Source: Pinus tabuliformis
Taxonomy: Eukaryota > Streptophyta > Pinopsida > Pinales > Pinaceae
Length of the DNA stretch: 64,000 nt
Direction: 5' to 3'
Assembly: GCA_031772625.1 (NCBI GenBank)
Contig: CM062817.1
Location: 949,156,327-949,220,326 of the forward strand
Made by a program: the position numbers and the translations under genes. Below the pieces are notes generated by a model. The model had not been told where the DNA came from, made no database searches, and saw only the letters and a list, made by a program, of their open reading frames with translations. Positions 22,459 to 33,949 of this stretch are shown one piece after another (position 1 is the first letter of the stretch; every line of letters starts with the position of its first letter).

Positions 22459-22950
22459 TCAGGGTAGAGGAACGCACCAGGATACCCATCTCTGTAAAAC
22501 CAAGCACAGGTATTATAAGCAATGAAAAAGGGTAAGAAATAAAATTATTTGATAAAGGGTTTGTATGAAACCCCACGGGTAACTTTAATAAACAAAACAA
22601 AAAGACAACACAAACTAAAATAGGTGGGAAAACTAATCACCTGTGGAGAGTGCACCAGGGAAATTTCCAGAGATTTATCGTGACGCCAAGTCGGTGCTAA
22701 AGTCATTGACTTGTAGTATGCTAGAGAACATTGTGAAATAACATAAGTAGATGTTTAGCTAAAAAAAACTACAGAAGCACAAATTTTAGACTCGTATTAC
22801 AAGGAACCAAGTAATGGGTAACTTATACAAAACATAAAATAATAAACCCTTACCTATACTTGACAAGGAATGGCACCGATTTGCAGAAGGGTAGCTTTGC
22901 CACACAACCCCTATAAAAGCCACTAATTCCAACATAACAGAACCTCTCAT
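22459..22950 (-). CDS. Antisense three-exon reading frame in the G LTR (best copy)
   Basis: I do not recognise this protein. Exons are 22854-22950, 22641-22720 and 22459-22491, on the strand opposite to the retrotransposon. Exon 1 opens MRGSVMLELVAFIGVVWQSY (or at ATG 22975-22977) and ends at the donor ATAG|GTAAGG. Exon 2 is 80 bases between TTCTCTAG and CACAG|GTGATT. Exon 3 follows GGTTTTACAG and ends RWVSWCVPLP then TGA. Phases fit (1 base carried over exon 1/2, none over exon 2/3), giving 69 codons with no stop. Counterparts exist in G1 5', in the second tandem unit (exon 2 at 23381-23460) and in G2 5'. It may be a host gene piece captured in the LTR. Expression is unknown. Confidence 0.4.
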
Positions 22951-23998
22951 GGTAGTGCGATGACTGAATGACACCATTATTAAAATGGTGAAGGACCAAA
23001 TAAGAAAGGGAATAAGTCAAAGTGAAGGGATAGGGTTTGAAAAACGTAATTTTCACCCTTGAATTAGAAGAAAAAATATCTACCGTTCACATTTCGCAAT
23101 ATCTAATAATCACGTGAAGGAACTTATGAACTGCGAGGACGTGGCCTCGAATAGTTAGCCCTTGAATCCCAATAATCATCTGGTCATCGATTTTCTGTTA
23201 AGTCCAAGACGTAAGCTACAACAATAGGATCCTTTCAATGTAAACATAGCCAACCTTATTTACCTTTGATCGAATAGACACATAGCCTAAAACCCTCATT
23301 TCATATGGAACCCCACTGGTAAATTTAATAAATAGAACAAAAAGACAACAAAAACTACAATAAGTGGGAAAACTAATCACCAGTGGAAAGTGAACCGTGC
23401 AAATTTCCTGAGATTTATTGTGATGCCAAGTGGGTGTTGAATCCATTGACTTGCAGTATGCTAGAGAACACTATGAAATAACATAAGTAGATGTTTAACT
23501 AAAAAATATGGACAACCATGAATTTTCGACTGGTATTACAAGGAACTAAGCAATGGGTAAGTTATATAAAAAAAAAGAACAAACCCATACCTATACTTGA
23601 CAAGGAATGGAACTGAGTTGCTGAACGGTAGCTCTGTCACGCAACCCCTGTAAAAGCCACCAATTCCAACATAACAGAACCTCTCATGGCATTGTGATGA
23701 GAGCATGACACCACTCTGAAAATGGTGAAGGGCCAAATGGGAAAGGGGATAAGTCGAAGTGGAGGGATAGGGTTTGAAAAACGTAATTTTCACCCTTGAA
23801 TTAGAAGAAAAAATCCCTACCGAGGACGTGGCCTCTAATAGTTCGCCCTCGAATCCCAAAAATCATCTAGTCATCAATTTTCTATTAAGTCCCACATGTA
23901 AGCTACAATAAGGGTCCTTGCAATGCAAACATAACTAACCTTATTTACCTTTGATCGAATACACACATAGCCTAAAATTCTCATTTCTCATGTCTAAC
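22566..23998. repeat. 740-bp tandem duplication within the G1 3' LTR
   Basis: The segment starting gaaaccccac at 22568 restarts as ggaaccccac at 23308, a 740-base period, and continues to 23998. Both units carry LTR landmarks such as gacaaggaatgg and gaggacgtggcctc. The G2 5' LTR has a single copy. The second unit is divergent, so the duplication is not recent. Confidence 0.85.
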
Positions 23999-26900
23999 GT
24001 ACTCTTTTGGTCTGATGGAATCCCCACCCAATCTGCATCTGTGAAGCCACATAACTTCACTGTCTCTGTCTGCCTATACCATAGTCCAAGATGGGTAGTG
24101 CCTATGAGGTACTGTAGAATATGATTATCTTCCTTAAAAAATAATTTGGTTATCCTAACCATAGCTTGGCTCATTTGGTTGACTGCATAGAAAATATCTG
24201 GTCATGTGTTCACAAGATACATTAGTGAACCTAGAAGCTGCTGATAAATGGTAGCCTCCACTTCCTCACCTGAAGTGACATCCTCTTTCCTCAAGCTCAT
24301 TGCTAGAGGAGTCTTCATGGATTTGCCACTCTCCATGTGAAACTTCTTCGATATCTCATTTATATACTTTCTTTGAGAGAAAAATAGTTCACCATGTCCT
24401 TTCCATACTTCCAATATGAGGAAGTAGTGCATGAGTCCCATGTCCTTCATTTCAAATTCTCTTGCAAGGTCCTCCTTTTAAGATATGATCAAATTTCAAC
24501 ACAAAAAAATCATCAAAATATAAGACAATAATCAACAATTTACCTTATACCAAGATATGATGAAGGTTTGCATCTGCTTAACTTTTGGTGAAGCCCAACC
24601 CCTGAAGATAGTTTTTGACCCTGGTGTAACAAGCATGCAGTGCTTGCTTGAAACTATACAATGCTCACTCCAGTCTGCACACAAGTGACTCTCGATCAAA
24701 GGTCTCAAAACCTTCCAGTTTCTCGATGTACACCTCCTCCTCAAAAATGCCAGCGAGGAATGTTGTTTTTACATCCATTTGGTGGATCTTCCAACCCATC
24801 TATGCAGCCAGTGCAAGAATTAATGTAATGGATTAGTACCTTGCTGCAGGAGCAAAGGTCTCCTCATAGCCAATTCCCTCAAATTGAGAGAATCTGGCCT
24901 TATACTTCTCTATGCTTTTGTCTAGTGCGTGATTTACCTTTAATATCCATATGAAACCCATAACTGATTTATCTTCTAGTCTTCGGACCACTTCCAAAAC
25001 GTTTTTCTTTACAATGGAATCATTTTCATCCACCATTGCATCAACCCATATAAGTTTCTCTACATCTTCCTCAAAAGAGGATGGCTCAGTCTCTACAAGC
25101 TCATTCATTAGAGGAATATAACCAGTGTACTAATCAGGTTACCTTTTCTACCTATGCTATGAAGTGGGTGCTCCCAAATTCTCCCTAGCACCATGCTATA
25201 ATATCTCAACTTCCTTGGTTCTTTCGTACCTTCTCTAGATTGGTCTAGCTGTGTGGCTATCTCCACTCTTTGATTCACAATTTGTGGTTGTTCAATAACT
25301 TCCCGAGGTTCCTCTTTTGGAGCTAAAAGATCCTCACCCGGTAGAATTTGAATCTCCCTCTCAAGAGAGCACCACATTTCTTTCTCCTCCTCAAACTTTA
25401 CATCCATTCGTACACCTATCAATATGAGAGATGGAAAGTATACACAGTAGTCGTGAGGAGTTTCTATGTACCCCATAAATACCCCTCACTACGTTGTTGG
25501 CATGAGCTTCTTCACTGATTCTTTAGAGACATGGCAGTAAACAGAGGCTCCAAAAATCTTGAAGTGTGACACATCCGACTTTCTCCTAGGGAAAGCCTCC
25601 TTTGGTGTAATCATGCCTAGAATTTGATGAGGACTCCATTTCTTCAAATAGATTGTTGTGTTTCATTCCTCTTCCCACAAATTCAGTCGTAGGCCTTGGT
25701 CATGCAACATATCTCTCACAACTCCCACAATGCTATGGTTCTTTCTCTCATCCACCCCATTCCGCTGTGGGTTTTGGGGTGCTATCAACTCCCTTCAAAT
25801 GCCATCTTTTGCACAAATGTTTATAAATTCATTCAACACGTACTCACCTCCATTATCACTCTTGAGAGACTTCACCTTCTTTTAAGTTTCTTTCACAACT
25901 ATTGCCTTGAATTCAACAAACTTGGAGAATGTTTGATATTTCTTCTGCATGAAGAAGATCCAACACTTTCGTGAGAAATAATCTACAAATATAACATAAT
26001 ATTTTTGCTTGGTAATGGAAGTTGTTGAGAAAGGTCCACATAAATTAGAGTGGATCCTTTCAAGGACTGTGTGTGCTTTGTTGTCCCAATCATGGAAAGT
26101 GGATTTTGTGTACTTCCCTAAAGTACATATTTTGCATACATCATGCTACTCAAGTGCTCCTTTTGGGAGACTTGTGGCTATTTTCTACAAAATATTTAGT
26201 GTGCCATGATGAAAATGGCCAAGTCACTTATGCCATAGTTCAGCCACATCGCGACTCTGTACCTTCTCCACATTATTGCTAAATGAAACACAATCTTCCA
26301 CATCTAGATTATAAAGGTTCTTCACCCGAAATTTAATGTGCTTCACCTGCCCCATGGCTATATGTCTCAGGAATTATTTCCTTTTTTGAAGATCACATCA
26401 TAACTATGATCTTCTAAAACCGCAACACATATGAGATTTTTCTTTAGGCCTGGAAGAACCATGACATCCTTGAGTCTAAGAGGAGATCCTACCTCTCTCT
26501 GAAAGGTCACTGTACCAATCCCAGTCACACTATACCTTCCATCATCCCCCATCTTGATGCGCATGTGAAATTCTCCTCCAAGTCACTGAAAAAATCTCTA
26601 TTCCCCGTCATGTGGAACGAGGCATCACTATCCAAGTACCACACACTCCCCATCATTGTGTTGGCCATGCATGAAATGAGAGTAAAGTCAAGCTCAAACT
26701 ATGAAGATAAGGCTTCACCTACTACTCCCCCTGAGGTCTTCTTGCTTGTATTTTTGTGTGGACAAATTCATGGCATAGTGCCCATATTCATGACAATTGA
26801 AGCATTTAATTTTGGAAAATTATTTCTTCTTGCCTCCTTGATTGGATTCAGGTTTGGATTGAGATTTCTTCCCTTTTCCCTTATTTTCCTTTCCATCCAA

Positions 26901-27521
26901 TTCAAATTTCTCTTCATCCTCACCCTTAGATGAAGTACCATCTTTAGTATTCTACCTTATTCCATCATGTACCAACTCATACCATAATCATTCCCAATTT
27001 GGTAGTTTCTCCCTCCCGTTCACTGAATCTTGGTAGTCATGCTAGCTCTTGGGAAGGCCTAGAAAGACTAGGCTTACCAAATCATCCTTTGCTACATTAA
27101 CACCAACCCTACCAAGTTCATCACGAACTTGTGTGAACCTGCTCAAATATTGAGGTATGAAGTCATTCTTTTGCATCTTGATATTTTGAAGTTTATCCTT
27201 TAGCTCCACCTTCTTGTGGTCACTATTTTTCTCGAACAATTCTATCACTGTTTTCCACGTTGTGAATGGGATTTATTTTTTATGGAGTTTTGAGACAATG
27301 TGATCCCATACTCCCTCCAATATTATGCTTCTCACTTTGGCCACATATTTCTTCCACTAAGAAAGGTCTTGGGAATAAACTAATGGTGGTTGTGGAATTT
27401 CTATCTTGACATATTATAACAATCCATTGTCATCCAATACCGCCTCCATATGATCCTTCCATGTGATGAAATTAGAGCTACCTTTAAAGGCATACTCTAG
27501 CCTCAACCCTGTGAAGCTCAT
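23999..27521 (-). pseudogene. Copia-3 gag-pol, decayed and missing its 3' end
   Basis: Minus-strand Ty1/copia. Gag starts at ATG 27519-27521 (MSFTGLRLEYAF), with a clear core at 27042-27248. The zinc knuckle near 26780 (CFNCHEYGHYAMN) is broken by a one-base shift before the last Cys. Protease and pre-integrase follow at 26367-26564, integrase at about 25480-26280, and RT at 24833-25108 (EKYKARFSQFEGIGYEETFAP). The RT active site near 24508-24523 reads LYFDDF. RNase H LCGFTDADWVGIPSDQKST ends abruptly at 23999 against G1 LTR sequence. Many stops and frameshifts. The 3' LTR is absent, so a deletion joined it to G1. Confidence 0.85.
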
Positions 27522-27613
27522 CTTCCCAACTCCAAAGAGATCTTACAACACTAATCTGCAAATTTGATTGTACTGTGAAACAACTTCAAAATTTATGCTC
27601 TATTATGAATCCT

Positions 27614-27625
27614 AATCTAATAACA
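27614..27625 (-). other. Copia-3 primer binding site, mutated
   Basis: Plus strand aatctaataaca stands where gctctgatacca is expected for an initiator tRNA-Met site, immediately before the LTR start tgtagaaattatg. Confidence 0.55.
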
Positions 27626-28458
27626 TGTAGAAATTATGTTATATATTTGCAACTTCTTATGGAATTTTCTAAATCACAAGACACAAACCCACTATATTGC
27701 TATGTGGAATTAAATTCAAAATATAGAACATAAATCATAGACATGAAATAAAAATTAACACACATGCACAGTGATTTATCTAGGGGAAAGAAATTTCTCA
27801 AAACCCCTTCCAATCTGTATTGTATTAATCAAATAATAAAGATGTAATACATATGATTTCTCAAGTTTGAGCATAACCTGCAAGTGTCTAGTCTATCTCT
27901 TTTCCTAACTGACTGACCTTGGCCAAGACTTAGGAAAATTTCAAGCCCTCCAAGACCCTACTTCCTTGCACAAATCGTGACAAAATGGGCCCCTATTATT
28001 TAGGAATCTTCCCTCAATTTACTATGCAATCCATAAGGTTTAATCTATGATTGCATGCACCACCTGTACACATCAGAATAGTCTACAATTGATAGAATAC
28101 TTCCTTGTAATCTCCATCTTAACTGGGTAACCCAAATTCACTACATGCAACAATTATGTTGGGGTTATTGATTAGTTATCTATATGATCACTGAGTTTGA
28201 CAAAAGTCTCATTGTACAACTTTACCTTCCATTAGTTCCTCCAATAGTTATAACTAGTTTAACTAACAATAATTCAATTTAACTAAATTAGATTGCGACA
28301 AATTAACAATCACTCATGCTTATCCGAAATCAATGCTTCCAACTCGAATTAACTAAGTTAACTGAGAGACAAAATCCATGTCACCTCAATTAACTACTTC
28401 CAAGATTTATGCTAAAATGAAAATTCAATTTTTCTCTAGTTTGACCAAGGCAAAGTCA
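27626..28458 (-). mobile_element. Copia-3 5' LTR, about 833 bp, inserted in the G2 5' LTR
   Basis: Plus-strand boundaries are TGTAGAAATT at 27626 and AAAGTCA at 28458, giving TG...CA ends. To its right, G LTR sequence resumes at aagtgaggttgttgattc (compare aaagaggttgatgattcc near 37317). The G2 U3 promoter region that should lie to the left is gone, removed by the same deletion that trimmed the Copia-3 3' end. The left 0.45 kb (27626-28071) has no counterpart at 8339. Confidence 0.7.
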
Positions 28459-28511
28459 AAGTGAGGTTGTTGATTCTGGTAGTAAGATTATCTTACCTTG
28501 TAGGGATACTA

Positions 28512-28697
28512 GTGGATTTAGTTCACAGTTGGGAGGAACATGCTAAGATCCCAAGTATTTTCATCCAACATCCATTCTGGTTAGGATTACGGTACACTCT
28601 GTTTGGGTTAAATGGTAATTTCTATTTAGATTCTAGTGATGATAAACAAAAGTATGTTTCTCCAAAGGATGGGGGGAATAGTAATAAGACATGTTGA
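28512..28697 (+). CDS. Small LTR reading frame, sense strand (G2 5' LTR copy)
   Basis: Counterpart of the frame at 20022-20204, open throughout with GTG at 28512 in place of ATG. Shared segments are WEEHAKIPSIF, HPFWLGLRYTLFGLNGNF and NSNKTC before the TGA. An in-frame ATG further up (28461) comes from the copia junction and is probably accidental. Confidence 0.4.
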   Translation: MDLVHSWEEHAKIPSIFIQHPFWLGLRYTLFGLNGNFYLDSSDDKQKYVSPKDGGNSNKTC

Positions 28698-28792
28698 TTG
28701 ATTGTGATTCTTCATGAGAAATTGATATGATGTTTGCATGTTTTTTATGGTGCTATAATGAGGTTTGGGTTGTGTATTTTGTTTTGTTACAA

Positions 28793-29007
28793 TGATATAT
28801 TTTTTCAAGTATGATTGTCATGGGAGAAATTCTGAAATTTGGATTATACCGGATAAAATATGCGATGTAGAAGTAGCTAAAGGGTTTCAGAAATTGATTG
28901 AAGAAGGGGTTGAGTTAATCTATTTTTTTTTATCTATTACTCCTAATTTTAGTACAGTCTCTTTTTACTTTGTTAGGTGTCTAACAAGTGTAATTAGATC
29001 CATTTTA
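28793..29007 (+). other. Second conserved sense-strand segment in the G LTR
   Basis: An open segment reading YFFKYDCHGRNSEIW, then DVEVAKGFQKLIEEGVELI. The G1 5' LTR copy is 9199-9378 (YFFKYYCDGRNYEFQ, then VAKELKKLIEEGVELI). An acceptor-like ttttttcaag precedes it, so it might be a downstream exon of the small sense frame. In the G1 3' and G3 copies the frame is broken, so support is weak. Confidence 0.3.
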
Positions 29008-30909
29008 TAGTAAGGAAAAAATATCATTGGTCCATAAATTCATAAGGCAGAGAAGAATTGATTAATAAAAACCAGGATGAAAGGTACATAAGTATCATAA
29101 AGAAAAAAAATACGTAGCTGGGACAAAAGACACTACATGAGCCACCGCAAGATTTTAACTTCATCTTAAATGGTTCATTTTCTTACATCTATTCAAGATC
29201 AAGCCAATGGGGAAGAATTTTTTTTTATTCACAATAATATGCTTACATCAAGGAGAAAAAAATAATTATATAGAAAATAAAAACCCTATTAAGGGTTAGA
29301 AATGATACTATTGCTACTTAGTAATAGGTATACATGGGTTGCATGGATAGAACTAAGACCCAAAGATCAACATCTTTACTGATGTGATAGAGATGAAATT
29401 AGGGAGACTTAGTCAATTATCGATGTTAAATGCTCACTATTTTTCAAAACTATTAGTTCCTAACTGTATGAAATTAAATAACGAGACTACACTTAGTCCA
29501 AAACAATGACAACTTCAAGCCATTATGCTTATTGGGGAATATAGTTTAGGATCGAAAGGGTAATATGCTATCGAGTCACTATAGGATTTAGGTAGCCACC
29601 AACTGTGAAGTTCCCTTGAGTTGTATTCCAATGGAAGAGTAGAAAAAAACCACAACAAAGTGAAAATAGTTCATTTAAAAACTAAGTTTAACGAACAAAG
29701 GATTTTCTATAGTCACCATTTCACATGAATACTAGCATAGTTGGAGTTCTAGATCAAACCCTTTTCTTAAAAATATAATAATAATGGAAAGGTCACTTAA
29801 TGCTTGGGAGAAAAAAGGCTCCTAGTAAGTGAATGCTAACACAGAGAGCGAAATTTGAAGTACTAAATGCACCTAGCAATGATGAGGGAGTGCACTGCTA
29901 TAACAAAAATACTAGGGATTAGTTTTCTTTTATAAGTTTAAATGCTAACCTCTAGCAGAACCTTTAGGTACTATACCGCAGGAATCATTAACAATATGCG
30001 CACAATATCTAAACATGGTCTATACAGTGACTAAAAAACCATTGAAGCAACCAGAGCGACATAAGGAAAAAAATATCGAATTAGATTATAATGTTTGACA
30101 ATCCATTTTAGAAAATGTTTATAGATTAAGGTTATAACAATTTGGAAGTTTTCCAGCTTCGCCTATGAAAAAAATTACACACTGGTACATAATGATACCA
30201 CATAATCTCTGAAACCCCATAAATAACATGCCAGAGGTCATTTTTAAAATGCACAGTACATGCCGAAGGTCATTGTTAAAATATACAACATTGGTGGATG
30301 AGTTTTTCTTGTCAAAGTAAATTTCTTAGGAAGAAAAAGAAACTTCACAGTAACAATCCTATAACAACACCTAGAAAAAACATGGGAGCTCCAAATACAT
30401 ACATCATTTTATAGAACAGATCGATAGGAGTTCAGGAGCAACGTGGTGATGACCGACCTGTAACATAATGTTAGGAGTTAGTAGTTGCAAACCATGTACT
30501 TAGTCATGAGAAGTAATATGGATCCAACATACATTTATTTGCAACCATAAAATCAAAGAGGGTATGATTGTGAGAGAAAATATTTTACTTCTGAGTACTT
30601 ATTCAAGACCAAATTTTAGACAGTTCTATTAAACGAGGAATTTTTACCTGCATCTATGAAAAAGAACTGAGAAATTCCTCCCTGCATATTAGTCTCTAAC
30701 ACCAGTAGCAGAGAGAGAGACAAAAGACGTGAATTTATAAGTACCGAAATTAAAAAAGGATAAACAAGAAAAAAAAAATTCAAGGAGTAATCTGCCATTA
30801 CTTGAAACCTCAGAAGATTTAATCAGGGGGGGTAGTTCGAACATTGTTATTTAATTATCACCCATTTGGGGAAATGGAAAAATCTAGAAGACTCCTACTA
30901 GGGTATTTG

Positions 30910-31382
30910 TCAGGGTAGAGGCCCATGCCTGGAAACTCCTACCCATCTCTACAAAAACAAGCATAGGTATTATAAGAAACTAAAAAGGGAAATAAATAAA
31001 ATTATTCAATAAAGGGTTCGTTTAGAACCCACTGGTAAATCTAATAAACAAAAAAAAAGGCAAAAAAAACTATAATAAGTGGGAAAAATATTCACCCATG
31101 GAGAGCGCATTGGGGAAATTACCTAAGATTTATTCTGATTCCAAGTGGGCGTTGGATCTGTTGACTGGCAGTATGCTGGAGAACACTAAGAAATAGTAGA
31201 AGCATATTTTTAGCTAAAGAAATGGAGAACCACGAATTTACACTAGTATTACAAGGATCCAACCAAAGGGTAACTGAAATAAAACCCTTACTTAGACATG
31301 ACAAGGAATGAAACTGAGTTGCAGAAGGGTAGCTCTACCATGCAACCCTTGTAATAACAACTGGTGCTAACATAAGAGAACC
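30910..31382 (-). pseudogene. Antisense LTR gene, G2 5' LTR copy, with stops
   Basis: Exon 3 is 30910-30948 (RWVGVSRHGPLP then TGA) and exon 2 is 31096-31175, again exactly 80 bases. Exon 1 is about 31289-31387, starting MRGSLMLAPVVITRVAW. Splice sites are recognisable (TTTTTGTAG acceptor; CATGG|GTGAAT donor), but exon 1 has a TAG after W and exon 2 a TAG after NKS. An upstream in-frame ATG gives MAFKIVSCSHRTTMRG. Confidence 0.4.
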
Positions 31383-32048
31383 TCTCATGGTGGTGCGATG
31401 AGAGCATGACACAATTTTGAAAGCCATGAAGGTTCAAATGGGAAGGGAAATAACTTGAAGTGAAGGGATAGGGTTTGAAAAATGTAACTTCCACCCTTGT
31501 ATTGGAAGAAAAAATCTCTATCATTCACATTCCTCAAGATTTGAGAATCACGTGAAAGCCCTATGAACTGCAAGGACGTGGCCTCCAACAGTTTGCCCCC
31601 GAATCCCAATAATCACCTGGTCATCGATGTTTTGTTAAGTCCCACATGTAAGCTATAAAAAGAGGGTCCTTGCAACGAAAACATAGCCAACCTTATTTAC
31701 CTTTGATCGAATAGACACATAGCCTAAAACCATTGTTTCTTATGTTTACCATATTGCATGGGTAAGGGTAAATATCAACACTATGTAAACTCCTTAGATG
31801 CATAGTTAGTAAGGGAGATCAATAGGTGTATTCCTCTATATGAATTATTCATAAGGAGGATCATTAAGAGTACTATTTTAGATGCATTATTTGTAAGGAG
31901 GATCTTTAGGTGTTGCATTAACATCCCTAGCACTAGGGGAACCCTAGAGGAAATGAAGTAGGAATTCTATTTTATAATGAGATAATTTTCTTGTCTTGGC
32001 ACCACTCATTAATATATATATATATATAGAAACCAAGTTCGTGACATA

Positions 32049-32060
32049 TGGTATCAGAGC
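32049..32060 (+). other. G2 primer binding site
   Basis: tggtatcagagc, an exact match to the plant initiator tRNA-Met site, two bases after the LTR. Confidence 0.92.
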
Positions 32061-32189
32061 CCCAATTTCAATACTGGACCTATAGGAGACCACCATTATA
32101 ACAGAAGTAAACTAGAGAAAATTTTAAGATGTGTATTCTAACAATGGGTTGTGTAATCATAAGGTACCAAGTGAAGCAAGGTTACGGAA

Positions 32190-33400
32190 CAAGGTGGTTG
32201 AAGATCCTAATCCACCTAAAGTAGAGGGAGAGGGATTATATGTGGAGTTGGGGGGAGAAAATACCCAACAAACAACTTAGTCTATGGATATTATTAGAAA
32301 TATAAAGCAAGAGTTAGCTCACCTCAAAACCAACAATGAACGTCAGTTGAAATAAAGAGAAGAACAAGAAAGAATGATCAAATAATTAACTGAAAAGTCT
32401 AGTCATAAAATAATAGAAATAGAAGTACAGAAAAGGAAAAATGTTGAGACAAAATTAGAAAAGTCTAAAAGTGGAGGTGATTCAAACATAACTTATCCAA
32501 AACCACATAAAACGAAGAAGAAAGTGGAACTAGAAGTGGAGTTCAGAAAAATAAGAACCCCTACCATTGATGGTGAAAAGGAGGAGGATGCAGAAGCATG
32601 GCTCCTTAATATGACAAAGTATATTCAATTTTACGAGTATGAGAGTAAGTTGAAGGCCATATTGGCCATTTATTAGGTACAAGAGAAGGCTTCTCTCTGG
32701 TGGGAGGAGGTCAAAATTGTGCATACACTAGAGGAGGAAAATATAGTTTCTTGGGAGGAGTTCCAAAAACTGTTAAAAGTCCAAATACTTGAATGGGAAA
32801 TATTATGATGATCGAGCAAAAGTTTTCCATGATTTACGATTGGTACAGTTAACAAAGAACGATTTTGTGACTAAATTCACTAATTTTTTGAGGTATGTCC
32901 CTTACATTAGGGAATAAAAGGCCAAGGTGTAGAGATTTTAAAATTTCCTACTAGTCCCTTGTAAAGAAAGGATTGAGTTCAACAATCCTAAAACAATGGA
33001 TGAAGTAGTAAGGAAGGAAAGATTTTGTTAAAAACAATTCAAGAATATGGGAGGAGGCTAAAAATCATGGAAAGGTAAGGAAAAAAACAAATCTGCTAGC
33101 CATACTAAAAGAAAAAAAAACCTACATGCCTTAAAATTTTTGGAAAGGATCACTAGCAGAAGAAGTCCAACAAAGGAAATTTAGAAAAACTAGCCCAATA
33201 CCAAACTAGGTCCAAACTGATGGGTTTAAATAATAAAAAGATAGGTGGGCTCAAAGAGAAAGAATCGTTGAAGTGTAGGGGTGTGGGGAACCTAATTTCT
33301 TAAGGGATTGCCTGCATAACCCGAAGACTATTCAAAACATCGAGGATATTCATGAGGAAACAACAATCAATCATGTTGCCAGAAACATTCCAAGGATAAG
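32190..33400 (+). pseudogene. G2 gag, decayed
   Basis: Collinear with G1 gag, including the coiled-coil-like part (QELAHLKTNNE), the core near 32560-33060 and a zinc-knuckle region near 33275-33320 in which CX2C and H cannot be read in one frame. Stops and indels are frequent. Confidence 0.75.
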
Positions 33401-33639
33401 TGTAGCACTAAAGGATAGGAAAGCGAAGCACCAATCAACTATGATTTATGTTGAAGGTACCATTTTAAACCATTTTGTTTAAATCTTAAATGGTTGATGG
33501 GCTAGCTTAAGTTACATTAGTCCTAAGATTGTGGAAAAATTTAAATTAAAAGTTGAAAATTTTAAGACGATGTGGCTGGTACAACTAACAACTAACACAA
33601 AAGGTGGGTAACTAGCCAAGTTAAACAATGTCCCATAGA

Positions 33640-33910
33640 TTTAAATGGTTGTTCGACAAAAATAAACTTAAATATACTTCCCTTAGGATCCTACGATGTA
33701 TTAATAGGCATGGATTGGTTGGAATAGATGGAGCTGTCATAAGCAATTTACAGAAAACAGTAAGTTGCATAAGTTAGGAGGGATAAACTCAGTTAGACAA
33801 AGGTATACCAAAACCAATATCAGTAAGACAGATCTAAGATTTACAACTAAAAAAGAGTGTTAGAAAAGGGTATCAATTTTTTGCATTGCATGTTGAAGAA
33901 AATGAGTAGC
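33640..33910 (+). pseudogene. G2 protease C-terminal part and linker to RT
   Basis: The YDVLIGMDWLE hallmark is readable near 33691-33722, followed by a premature stop. It is the counterpart of 16254-16547 in G1. Confidence 0.7.
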
Positions 33911-33949
33911 GAACAAGAAAAGGAAAATTATATGATCTGTCAATCATTA

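Larger units (their letters stand above)
19430..23998 (+). mobile_element. G1 3' LTR, giant, with an internal 740-bp tandem duplication, right end lost
   Basis: Starts TGTAATACCCC after the polypurine tract. A TATA box (cttataaaaatac) lies at 19945-19957, so U3 is about 0.5 kb and R plus U5 over 3 kb. It is collinear with the G2 5' LTR (28459-32046) throughout. It stops at 23998 in catgtctaac, where Copia-3 RNase H begins. About 300 bp of LTR end are missing. Correcting for the duplication and the missing end, the family LTR is about 4.1-4.2 kb. Confidence 0.85.
28459..32046 (+). mobile_element. G2 5' LTR, missing its first roughly 0.5 kb
   Basis: Collinear with the G1 LTRs, without the G1 insertion or tandem duplication, and ending gttcgtgaca at 32046. 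It is the best reference for the LTR body. A TA dinucleotide run lies at 32012-32028, close to the LTR end. The promoter end was lost with the Copia-3 insertion and deletion, so this copy lacks its TATA box. Confidence 0.85.

Noticed and set aside
23216..23446. 76-codon minus-strand frame starting MDSTPTWHHNKS
   Set aside because: As a single frame it runs through the exon 2 donor into intron-like sequence; it is explained better as one exon of the antisense gene.
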